A stretch of DNA of 8,089 nt from Pseudomonadota bacterium (GTDB lineage Bacteria; Pseudomonadota; Gammaproteobacteria; Burkholderiales; Gallionellaceae): positions 1 through 8,089 of the forward strand of contig JAJZUH010000087.1 of assembly GCA_021847165.1 (NCBI GenBank), read 5' to 3'. Positions 1-7,003 of this stretch are shown here, piece by piece. The notes under the pieces are model-generated. The model had not been told where the DNA came from. It did not search any database and was given only the letters and a program-made list of their open reading frames with translations. A program made the position numbers and the translations under genes. The stretch's first letter is position 1; each line of letters begins with the position of its first letter.

Positions 1-2182
1 AAGCGTCATGGCGTCCGGAGCTCAATATCCTGGGATTCCTTCCCAGCACCTCCTCGCGGCTGTAGCCGGTGATGCGGGTGAATGCCGGATTGACGTCGAT
101 GATGGCATTGTCCGCGTCGGTGATGGTGATCGCTTCCTGGCTGTTGCCGAACACACTGGCGATGATGCGCAGTTCCGCTTCCGCCCGTTTCAGCTCGGTG
201 ATGTCGCGCCCGACGATGACCAGTCCCTTGCGTGCGCCATCCGCACCGAACAGCGGCTTCTTGATGACATCCAGGTTCAGCTCCCCCCCGCCCGGAGCCG
301 GAATGACCTCCTCCAGCCGCAAGACCTCCTCCGCCTGCCAGGCTGCCTCGTCGCTTCGATGGCAACGCAACAGCGCCTCCTTGTAGCCGGGTTGCGCGAT
401 CTCGGCCAGCTGCCGGTCGGTCTTGCCGCGGCAATCCACGCCCGCCAGCCCGAAGGTTTGCCGTGCCGACTGGTTGGATTCCAGCCACCCACCTGCACCA
501 TCCTTGAAGCGGATGGGATCGGGGATCGCCTCGATCAGCGTGCGCAACAATTCCTCGCTCTGGCGCAAACTGGCCGACTTCTCCTCCACCAGCCGGGTCA
601 GTTCTTCCTTGCTGCGCCGCAGTTCGGTGACGTCCACCAGCGTCCCGATGATGGCGGGGCGGCCCTGGTACTCGATGCGGCGCCCATGCGAATCGACGAT
701 GATCTCGGTGCCGTCGCGCCTGTAGGCGGTGAAACTGTAACGGGTCGCATCCACCTCGCCGGCAAGCCGGCGCCGAAGATTCTCCTCCACCATCGCCCGG
801 TCTTCGGCCTTGACCAATTGAATGGCAGGAAGCGCATCGATCAGTTCCTCCGCCGCATCGTAGCCGAACATGTCGGCCAGGCCGGTGTTGACGTAGCGGA
901 ACAATCCATCCTGGATGATATAGATCCCGACCAGCGACTGTTCCACCAGTGCGCGAAACTTGGTCGATTCTTCGGCGACCAGCCCTTCCAGGCGGCGGCG
1001 ATAATCCTCCAGCTGTTGGGCAGTGTGTTTGCGCCGCGTGATGTCGCGCGACACCCCCAGCACTCCGATCAATTGCCCCTGGCTGTCGTGCATCGGTGTC
1101 TTGATGGTCTCGAACAGGCCGCGGTAACCGTCGGACGCGAAGGTCAGCCATTCCTCATTCACACTATGCTTCTCGTCCGACATCGCCTGAAGGTCGTGCT
1201 TGCGGAAGCAGGCGGCCAGCTGGCTGTCCACGAAATCGAAGTCGGTCTTGCCGACGATGTCCTGCTCTTTCGCGCCGTACAGCTGTTCGAAGCGCCGGTT
1301 GCATGCCAGGTAGACGCCCTGCTTGTCCTTCAGCCAGACCAGGTCGGGAATGGTGTTGATGAAGGTGCGCAGGAATATTTCGTCCACTTCGTGCTTCTCG
1401 TCCAGCAGCCCTGCGGCCATGGTCTGGGTCAGGTCATGCTCGCTCACCAGCCCGACCATCTTGCCCGCGCCATCGACCAGGGCGAGATGGCGCACCTTCC
1501 GCTCCAGCATCCGCTCGGCGGCCTGGTTGATGGTGGCATTGCCGGAGATGGTCAGCACTGGCGCCGTCATCACTTCCGCCAGCAGGACGGCGACGCGCTC
1601 CGGACCGCTCGAATACAAACGCACCACGTCCCGTTCGGTGACGATGCCGACCGGCTTCTCCTCGTCGACCACCACCACGCAACTGGCGCGCTGCGCCTGC
1701 ATCAGGTTGAGCGCCTGCATCAGGCTGCTATGCGGCGGCAGGCTGGGAACGGCGCGTTGCGCCACGGAAACGAGGTGGCGCCGCCCGGCCAGAACGGTCA
1801 GATTCAGGTGCAGGCGGAAATCGGTTTCACTGACCACGCCGGCGACGGCACTGTCGCCGTCCACCAGCACCAGGTGGCGTATCCCTTCGCGCATGCAGAC
1901 CTGATAGGCATCCAGGCAATCCATGGCGACCGGGACCACCACCACCGGTGCCGACATGCTGGTGCGCAACGGGGTTTCGGGCGGGGAGGCCGCACGCATC
2001 GCATGCAGGATGTTGCGTTCGGTGACGATGCCCAGCGGTGTGTTCTCCGTATCGGTCACCACGATGGAGGAGAAACGGCGCTGCGCCATGATGCGTGCCG
2101 CCTCGCCGATGGTGGCATCGGCGGGAAGACAGGTGACATCGCGCGTGGCGATGTCGATCAGTTGTTGCCGTGTATCCATCAT
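1..2182 (-). CDS. Multi-domain signalling protein, four CBS domains then at least four PAS domains (C-terminus outside window)
   Basis: This is a partial gene; 727 codons read leftward and run off the left edge without a stop. Two adjacent ATGs (2180-2182 and 2177-2179) can start it; an in-frame TGA at 2204-2206 rules out an earlier start, and the ribosome binding site is weak. Residues about 1-125 form one CBS pair and 143-250 a second; each CBS repeat ends in the typical motif (GIVTERN, GVVSETD, GIVTERD, GLVSEHD). Four PAS modules follow: about 274-390 (FINTIPDLVWLKD, GKTDFDFVD, ending GVSRDITRR), 408-521 (ending VDVTELRR), 541-663 (IEAIPDPIRFKD, ending VGRDITELKRA) and 667 onward (NPAFTRITGYSREEVLGRNP). 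Helical linkers join them. No membrane segment is seen, so it is probably cytoplasmic. CBS pairs usually bind adenosyl nucleotides and PAS domains bind haem, flavin or small ligands; the ligands here are unknown. The last PAS resembles those preceding GGDEF/EAL cyclic-di-GMP domains, but a histidine kinase output is also possible. It lies 47 bp downstream of a Crp/Fnr gene on the same strand. Confidence 0.9.
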   Translation of the reverse strand, partial: MMDTRQQLIDIATRDVTCLPADATIGEAARIMAQRRFSSIVVTDTENTPLGIVTERNILHAMRAASPPETPLRTSMSAPVVVVPVAMDCLDAYQVCMREGIRHLVLVDGDSAVAGVVSETDFRLHLNLTVLAGRRHLVSVAQRAVPSLPPHSSLMQALNLMQAQRASCVVVVDEEKPVGIVTERDVVRLYSSGPERVAVLLAEVMTAPVLTISGNATINQAAERMLERKVRHLALVDGAGKMVGLVSEHDLTQTMAAGLLDEKHEVDEIFLRTFINTIPDLVWLKDKQGVYLACNRRFEQLYGAKEQDIVGKTDFDFVDSQLAACFRKHDLQAMSDEKHSVNEEWLTFASDGYRGLFETIKTPMHDSQGQLIGVLGVSRDITRRKHTAQQLEDYRRRLEGLVAEESTKFRALVEQSLVGIYIIQDGLFRYVNTGLADMFGYDAAEELIDALPAIQLVKAEDRAMVEENLRRRLAGEVDATRYSFTAYRRDGTEIIVDSHGRRIEYQGRPAIIGTLVDVTELRRSKEELTRLVEEKSASLRQSEELLRTLIEAIPDPIRFKDGAGGWLESNQSARQTFGLAGVDCRGKTDRQLAEIAQPGYKEALLRCHRSDEAAWQAEEVLRLEEVIPAPGGGELNLDVIKKPLFGADGARKGLVIVGRDITELKRAEAELRIIASVFGNSQEAITITDADNAIIDVNPAFTRITGYSREEVLGRNPRILSSGRHDA

Positions 2183-2229
2183 GTATTGCTCACGCGACAG
2201 GATTCAGTTGCACCGGTCGAACGAACGCG

Positions 2230-2943
2230 TCACTGCGCAACGCCCAGCAGCCGGGTGAATTCCTCCCGCACCACGCCGTAGCATTCGCAGCACAGCTTTT
2301 CCAGTTGTGGACGATCCAGCACCTTGATATGCCCCCGGCTATATTCGATCAGCCCCTGGTCGCGCAACTCGCCCGCCACTTCGGTGATGGTCTCGCGGCG
2401 CACTCCCAGCATGTTGGCGATGGCCTCATGCGTCAGCCGGAAATCGTTGGACAGCGACTTGTCGTTGATCAACAGCAGGTGTTGGCAGAACTGGTTCAGC
2501 AGCGAATGGTGCTTGCCGCACACCACCGCTTGTGCAACTTGCGTCAGCGACGCCTGCGCGTACAGCAGCAGGGTGTGCTGCAGGCCGGACATGCATTTGC
2601 TCATCTCATCCAGCGTATCCGCCGCCACCTGGAACACATGGCCGGAAGTCTCCACGGTCGCCCAGTAGGGCATGGCCGCGCCCCCCAGTGCCTGGGCGAC
2701 GCTGAACATGCCTTCGTTGCCGATCACCGCAACGCCCGCCGTCTCGCCGCTTTCCAGCCGGTAAAGCAGCGAGATCGCACTATCGATGGGGAAATACACA
2801 TGACCCAAGCATTCGCCTGGTTCGGCAAGCTGCTCGCCCGCCTTCAGATGGATGACCTGCAGGTGGGAAAGCAATGATTCGAGTTCCTGTGGCGGCAGCG
2901 CAGCCAACAGCCGATTCTGGTTCGGGTTATGGTGATGCGGCAT
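2230..2943 (-). CDS. Crp/Fnr-family transcriptional regulator
   Basis: This 237-residue protein has the length and order of the Crp/Fnr family: an N-terminal cyclic-nucleotide-binding-like beta barrel (about 10-125), a dimerisation helix (about 126-155) and a winged helix-turn-helix (about 168-205). The recognition region reads LTHEAIANMLGVRRETITEVA, followed by the wing GLIEYSRGHIKVLDR. The tail CCECYGVVREEFTRLL is typical of a proteobacterial subfamily with a Crp-type HTH. The start at 2943 is chosen because AGGGA (2949-2953) precedes it by 5 nt and homology begins there; the frame stays open to 3135, but that extension has no family character. The pocket has GNEGMF where CRP has GELGLF, and no arginine occurs between residues 62 and 169, so the cAMP-phosphate contact of CRP appears absent. 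The N-terminal Fe-S cysteine cluster of FNR is also absent. The signal is therefore unknown. It probably forms an operon with the downstream CBS-PAS gene. Confidence 0.9.
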   Translation of the reverse strand: MPHHHNPNQNRLLAALPPQELESLLSHLQVIHLKAGEQLAEPGECLGHVYFPIDSAISLLYRLESGETAGVAVIGNEGMFSVAQALGGAAMPYWATVETSGHVFQVAADTLDEMSKCMSGLQHTLLLYAQASLTQVAQAVVCGKHHSLLNQFCQHLLLINDKSLSNDFRLTHEAIANMLGVRRETITEVAGELRDQGLIEYSRGHIKVLDRPQLEKLCCECYGVVREEFTRLLGVAQ

Positions 2944-2948
2944 CTGTG

Positions 2949-2953
2949 TCCCT
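2949..2953 (-). promoter_or_regulatory. Ribosome binding site of the Crp/Fnr gene
   Basis: On the minus strand AGGGA sits 5 nt before the ATG at 2943. It decides this start over the longer open frame reaching 3135, in which no comparable site was noticed. Confidence 0.6.
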
Positions 2954-3024
2954 GTTATTGTCTGACTTGCGCTTCTGCGCTCATCGAAGCATCGTTTCAG
3001 ATGACCACCTAAAACCTTCATCGA

Positions 3025-3085
3025 GAGCCCATCGGCACTGGTCGCACCTCCGGAGAAACGCGGGCTCCCTGAAACCCGTCGGTTT
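3025..3085 (-). promoter_or_regulatory. Possible structured leader of the Crp/Fnr-sensor operon
   Basis: Several short complementary segments lie between the dyad at 3089-3117 and the regulator start. AAACC/GGTTT (3072-3076 with 3081-3085) closes a 4-nt loop. CGGG/CCCG (3061-3064 with 3075-3078) and GAGCCC/GGGCTC (3025-3030 with 3062-3067) compete for the same bases, and CTCCGGAG (3048-3055) is self-complementary. There is no T-tract typical of an intrinsic terminator. I do not recognise a known riboswitch class; the cyclic-di-GMP-I motif was considered and its conserved core is not apparent. In GC-rich DNA such short stems can occur by chance. Confidence 0.25.
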
Positions 3086-3088
3086 ACT

Positions 3089-3117
3089 AGACTATCAAGA
3101 CCGGTCCGACATAGTCT
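3089..3117. repeat. Nested inverted repeat, candidate operator upstream of the Crp/Fnr gene
   Basis: Perfect 7-bp arms AGACTAT (3089-3095) and ATAGTCT (3111-3117) are separated by 15 bp, and the spacer contains the palindrome GACCGGTC (3099-3106) almost exactly at the centre. The element lies 146 bp upstream of the Crp/Fnr start and 56 bp beyond the dnaE stop. Its symmetry suits a dimeric regulator, and autoregulation by the Crp/Fnr protein is one possibility. The arms do not match the classical CRP (TGTGA) or FNR (TTGAT) half-sites, so the binding protein is unknown. It could instead form an RNA hairpin after dnaE. Confidence 0.4.
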
Positions 3118-3172
3118 GTACGGTAGCACACACAAATTGGGATGGCGCGAATTAGCAGAGCGAAAAACAGGG

Positions 3173-6100
3173 TTATGCGTACACGACTTGCACGTTCTGC
3201 GCGCCGCATACCGCGCGCAGCCCGTCGATCAGCTCGTCCGGCAAGGTGACCTGCCAGGCGTCCCCCAGGCGCAGCGGGGCGCTGCCGATGAGGTTGCGAT
3301 AATTGATCTGCACCGGGCACTGGCCGCCGCAGTAGGGTTTGAGTATCTCCGCCAGTTGCGGCACGCGCACCTTGTCGTCGATGGAACAGAAGATGTCCAG
3401 GCGCTTGGCGAAGGCCGCGCGCGCGGAAGCGAAATCGTAGAGTTCGTCCGCCGTAACGCGCATGCCGCCCGAGTAGGCATCGAGTTCCGCCTTGCCGTTC
3501 ACCACCAGCAGTTCGTCGTCGCGGATCCAGGCGCGGTTCGCATCGAACAGCTCGCTGAACACCACCACTTCCAGCGCCGCGCTGCCGTCGTCCAGCGTCA
3601 GCACCGCCATCTTGCCGCGCCGCGTCTGCAGGATGCGCACGCCGCTGACCATGCCCGCCAGCACCAGCGACTTGGCATTGTTGCGCCGTCCGCCGCCGTT
3701 GCCATATCCGCCGCCGTTGCCGCCGGCCGGCGCGACGATGTCCGGCGTAATGTCCGCCAGCTTGTGCTTCACGAAGTGCGACAGCTCGGCGGCAAACTCC
3801 TGATACGGGTGCCCGCTCAGGTAGAACCCCAGCGCGGTCTTCTCCTGTGCCAGTTGCTCGCGCATCTTCCAGCGCGGCACGTCCGCCATCTGCACCGGCA
3901 TGTCGACGCTCTCATCGTCGCCGAACAGGCTGTTCTGGTTGGCCGCGCGCGCATGCTGCTCGGCACTGCCCAGCGCCGCATCGAGCGACGCGAGCAACTG
4001 GTAGCGGTGGCCGTTGATGCTGTCGAATGCGCCGGCGCGGATCAGCGCCTCGATGGCACGGCGGTTGACGATGCGCTTGTCGACGCGGCGGCAGAAGTCG
4101 AACAGATCCTTGAACGGCCCCGCCGCACGCGCCGCGACGATGTTTTCCACCGCCGCCTCGCCGGTGCCCTTCACCGCGCCGAGGCCGTAGGCGATGGTCT
4201 TCTCATCCACCGGGGTGAAACGGAACAGCGAACTGTTGATGTCGGGCGGCAGAATGGCCAAACCCTGCTGCAGTGCATCCTGATAGAAGAAGCTGACCTT
4301 GTCGGTGTTGACCATTTCCGAGGTCATGGTCGAGGCCATGAACGCGGCGGGGAAGTGGCACTTGAGATAGGCCGTCTGGTAAGCGACCAGCGAATAGGCG
4401 GCCGCGTGCGACTTGTTGAAGCCGTAACCGGCGAACTTCTCCATGGTGTCGAAGATCTCGTTCGCCTTCTTCTCCTCGATGCCGTTCTTCGCCGCACCGG
4501 CCACAAAGATGCTGCGCTGTTCGGCCATTTCCTCGGCCTTCTTCTTGCCCATCGCGCGGCGCAGCATGTCGGCGCCGCCCAGCGTATAGCCGGCCACCAC
4601 CTGAGCCGACTGCATCACCTGCTCCTGGTACACCATGATGCCGTAGGTGTTGCCCACCACCTTCTCCAGCAGCGGATGCGGCAGCACCACCTGCTCGCGC
4701 CCGTGCTTGCGGTTGATGTAATCGGGAATAAAGTCCATCGGTCCCGGACGGTACAGCGCGTTCAGGGCGATCAGGTCTTCCAGGCAATCCGGCTTCGCCT
4801 TCACCAGCGTGTCCTTCATGCCGCGCGATTCGAACTGGAACACCGCCGTGGTATTGGCGGTCTTGAAGATCCTGTCGTAGGTCTCCTTGTCGTCGAGCGG
4901 GATGGTGTCGATGTTGAAGGATTGCGTCCCCTCGATGCCGGATCCCTTGATGTAGCGCACCGCCCAGTCGATGATGGTCAGCGTGCGCAGGCCGAGGAAG
5001 TCGAACTTCACCAGGCCGACCGCTTCGACGTCGTCCTTGTCGAACTGGCTCACCGTGCTCTCGCTGCCCTCGGCGCAATACAGCGGGCAGAAATCGGTGA
5101 GCTTGCCCGGCGCGATCAGCACGCCGCCCGCGTGCATGCCGACGTTGCGCGTCAGGTCCTCCAGCCGTTCGCCCAGCTCCATCAGCTCTTCCACGCCTTC
5201 TTCGCTGGCGATGACGGCATTGAATTCCGGCTCCATTTCGCGCGCTTTCCTCAGCGACACCGGCTTCACGCCTTCCACCGGCACCAGCTTGGACAACCGG
5301 TCGCACAGGCCGTAGGGAAAATCCAGCACGCGGCCGACGTCGCGGATCACGCCCTTGGACGCCATGGTGCCGAAGGTGGCGATCTGCGACACGCACGCTT
5401 CGCCGTAATGGCGGCGCACGTACTGGATCACCAGTTCGCGCCCGTCCTGGCAGAAGTCCACGTCGAAGTCGGGCATGGACACGCGTTCGGGATTGAGGAA
5501 GCGCTCGAACAGCAGTTCGTAGCGCAGCGGATCGAGGTCGGTGATGCCGAGCGAATAAGCCACCAGCGAACCGGCGCCGGAACCGCGCCCCGGCCCCACC
5601 GGCACGCCGTTGGGGAATCTCGCGTCGCGGAAGGACTTGGCCCAGCGGATGAAGTCGGCCACGATCAGGAAGTAGCCGGGAAACTTCATGTTGATGATGG
5701 TGTTGACCTCGAAGTCCAGGCGCGCCTGGTATTCCGGCATCTTCGCCGCGCGCGCCGCCTCGTCCGGATAGAGCTGCCGCATGCGCTGTTCGAGGCCGCG
5801 CTGCGATTCGCTGCGCAGGAAATCGTCCAGCGATTCGCCGTTGGGGGTGGGGAAGTCCGGCAGGTGCGGCTTGCCCAGCTTGAGCGTGAGGTTGCAGCGT
5901 TTGGCGATCTCCACGCTGTTCTGCAACGCCTCGGGCAGGTCGGCGAACAGCGTCGCCATCTCGGCCTGCGTCTTGAAGTATTGCTGCGCGGTGAATTGCT
6001 TCACGCGGCGCTTGTCGTTCAGCACATAGCCTTCGGCGATGCACACGCGCGCCTCGTGTGCCTTGAAGTCGTCGATGCTGAGAAACTGCACCGGATGGGT

Positions 6101-6691
6101 GGCGACCACCGGCAGTGCCAGTTCCGTCGCCAGCTTGACCGTGTCGCGCAGGTGCAGCTCTTCGCGCGGCGCGCCGTAGCGCTGCACTTCCAGGTAGTAG
6201 CGGTTGGGGAACAAGCCGGCGTATTCCTGCGCGATCGCCTTCGCGCCGGCTGCGCTGCCGTTCAGCAGGGTCACGCCCACTTCGCCGAGGTGCGCGCCGG
6301 ACAGCGCGATCAGGCCGTCCGTCCCGTCGCGCAGCCATTGCCTGCGGATCTCGGGACGGCCGCGATACTGGTTCTCGAGGTAGGCGCGTGTGAGCAGGTC
6401 GCACAAGCGCAGGTAGCCGGCATGCGACTGGCACAGCAGCAGCAGCCGGAACGGCTGCTCGCGCACCGCGTCGTTGGTCACGAACACATCGCAGCCGACG
6501 ACGGGTTTGATGCCGGCGCCACGCGCCTCTTTGTAGAACTTCACCAGGCCGAACACGTTGGACAGGTCGGTGAGCGCCAGCGCGGGCATCGCATCCGCCT
6601 TGGCGGCCCCGACCGCTTCGCCCACGCGCACGATGCCGTCGGCGATGGAATATTCGCTATGCAGACGAAGGTGGACGAAGGAGGGTTGCAT
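3173..6691 (-). CDS. dnaE: DNA polymerase III, alpha subunit
   Basis: DnaE is the catalytic polymerase subunit of the bacterial replicative holoenzyme, extending primers in the cytoplasm at the fork. The 1172-residue product is close to the usual length of about 1160. The N-terminus (FVHLRLHSEYSIADG, then PALALTDLSNVFGLVKFY) is a PHP domain. The polymerase core has GPGRGSGAGSLVAYSLGI at 367-383 and the metal-binding motif PDFDVDF at 407-413 (D408, D410), with the third catalytic aspartate in VKFDFLGLRTLT (D564). A fingers/palm stretch YRPGPMDFIPDYINRKHG follows at about 647-664, and a helix-hairpin-helix region NRRAIEALIRAGAFD lies near 876-890. QNSLF at 919-923 fits the internal beta-clamp-binding motif. 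An OB fold lies at about 1006-1085 (LVLAGMVSGVRI, LTLDDGSAALEVVVF), followed by the C-terminal domain that contacts tau. An unusual glycine/asparagine-rich linker at 990-1004 precedes the OB fold. The ATG start matches the conserved N-terminus, although its ribosome binding site is weak. Confidence 0.98.
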   Translation of the reverse strand: MQPSFVHLRLHSEYSIADGIVRVGEAVGAAKADAMPALALTDLSNVFGLVKFYKEARGAGIKPVVGCDVFVTNDAVREQPFRLLLLCQSHAGYLRLCDLLTRAYLENQYRGRPEIRRQWLRDGTDGLIALSGAHLGEVGVTLLNGSAAGAKAIAQEYAGLFPNRYYLEVQRYGAPREELHLRDTVKLATELALPVVATHPVQFLSIDDFKAHEARVCIAEGYVLNDKRRVKQFTAQQYFKTQAEMATLFADLPEALQNSVEIAKRCNLTLKLGKPHLPDFPTPNGESLDDFLRSESQRGLEQRMRQLYPDEAARAAKMPEYQARLDFEVNTIINMKFPGYFLIVADFIRWAKSFRDARFPNGVPVGPGRGSGAGSLVAYSLGITDLDPLRYELLFERFLNPERVSMPDFDVDFCQDGRELVIQYVRRHYGEACVSQIATFGTMASKGVIRDVGRVLDFPYGLCDRLSKLVPVEGVKPVSLRKAREMEPEFNAVIASEEGVEELMELGERLEDLTRNVGMHAGGVLIAPGKLTDFCPLYCAEGSESTVSQFDKDDVEAVGLVKFDFLGLRTLTIIDWAVRYIKGSGIEGTQSFNIDTIPLDDKETYDRIFKTANTTAVFQFESRGMKDTLVKAKPDCLEDLIALNALYRPGPMDFIPDYINRKHGREQVVLPHPLLEKVVGNTYGIMVYQEQVMQSAQVVAGYTLGGADMLRRAMGKKKAEEMAEQRSIFVAGAAKNGIEEKKANEIFDTMEKFAGYGFNKSHAAAYSLVAYQTAYLKCHFPAAFMASTMTSEMVNTDKVSFFYQDALQQGLAILPPDINSSLFRFTPVDEKTIAYGLGAVKGTGEAAVENIVAARAAGPFKDLFDFCRRVDKRIVNRRAIEALIRAGAFDSINGHRYQLLASLDAALGSAEQHARAANQNSLFGDDESVDMPVQMADVPRWKMREQLAQEKTALGFYLSGHPYQEFAAELSHFVKHKLADITPDIVAPAGGNGGGYGNGGGRRNNAKSLVLAGMVSGVRILQTRRGKMAVLTLDDGSAALEVVVFSELFDANRAWIRDDELLVVNGKAELDAYSGGMRVTADELYDFASARAAFAKRLDIFCSIDDKVRVPQLAEILKPYCGGQCPVQINYRNLIGSAPLRLGDAWQVTLPDELIDGLRAVCGAQNVQVVYA

Positions 6692-6827
6692 GACGCTCGT
6701 GATAAAAATCCCGGCGGAATTTTACCACCGCGGATATGCGGCTCCGGAAAAGAAATTGCCGTCCCGACCGCAACTGTCGCTTTTGTCGAACGTCGCGCGG
6801 CCATTGCCCGTCGCGCCCGGCATGGGC

Positions 6828-6842
6828 GCGCAACGCTTGCGC
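6828..6842. repeat. Short palindrome GCGCAA-CGC-TTGCGC
   Basis: Perfect 6-bp arms around a 3-bp centre lie near the middle of the divergent region, roughly equidistant from the dnaE and cytochrome starts. It could be a regulator site or a small hairpin, but in GC-rich DNA it could also be chance. Confidence 0.25.
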
Positions 6843-6990
6843 CACGGGCCTCTCGTGAAGGTGCAAAAAATATTGTTGCGTCCGGTGCGCCCCTGTCGGC
6901 GATTATTGGCTACACTGCCCGCCCTGGAATCGGGTTACGCCGCGACAGCCTCGCCGCTGCCGGAGGCGCCCGCCGGATCGGTCATCATCC

Positions 6991-6997
6991 AAGGAGG
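6991..6997 (+). promoter_or_regulatory. Strong ribosome binding site of the dihaem cytochrome gene
   Basis: AAGGAGG, a full match to the anti-Shine-Dalgarno core, sits 6 nt before the ATG at 7004. It fixes this start and suggests efficient translation. It is the best such site among the genes in the window. Confidence 0.85.
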
Positions 6998-7003
6998 AAA
7001 AGC

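Larger units (their letters stand above)
6692..7003. other. Divergent intergenic region between dnaE and the dihaem cytochrome gene
   Basis: This 312-bp gap holds the promoters of both flanking genes but no convincing gene. For dnaE, a TAAAAT hexamer on the minus strand (6719-6724) lies about 27 nt before the start and could be a -10 element; no good -35 box is spaced from it. For the cytochrome, TACACT (6911-6916) is a weak -10 candidate. CCGC/GCGG (6728-6731 with 6738-6741) and GCGCAA/TTGCGC (6828-6842) are dyads. A short plus-strand frame from 6822 to 7007 runs through the cytochrome ribosome binding site and ends in an ATGA overlap, but it shows no recognisable protein character. Confidence 0.6.

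Noticed and set aside
6..1151. A 381-codon minus-strand frame at the left end.
   Set aside because: It is an out-of-frame reading of the PAS region, rich in G, R, H and A with no motif. The true frame has no stop before the window edge.
8..2281. A 757-codon open frame on the plus strand at the left end.
   Set aside because: It is antisense to the CBS-PAS gene, has low-complexity H/Q/D/R composition, and also overlaps the end of the Crp/Fnr gene. The minus-strand frame has clear CBS and PAS motifs.
3025..3085. Possible cyclic-di-GMP-I riboswitch in the leader.
   Set aside because: Attractive given the likely cyclic-di-GMP context, but the conserved core and tetraloop-receptor elements of that class are not apparent.
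2944..3135. N-terminal extension of the Crp/Fnr protein to 3135.
   Set aside because: The extra 64 residues have no family similarity and cover the dyad and the leader hairpins, while a good ribosome binding site precedes the internal ATG at 2943.
6901..6920. Possible sigma-54 promoter (TTGGCTACACTGCCC) before the cytochrome.
   Set aside because: The GG and GC elements are about 9 nt apart instead of the required 12, so it does not fit.
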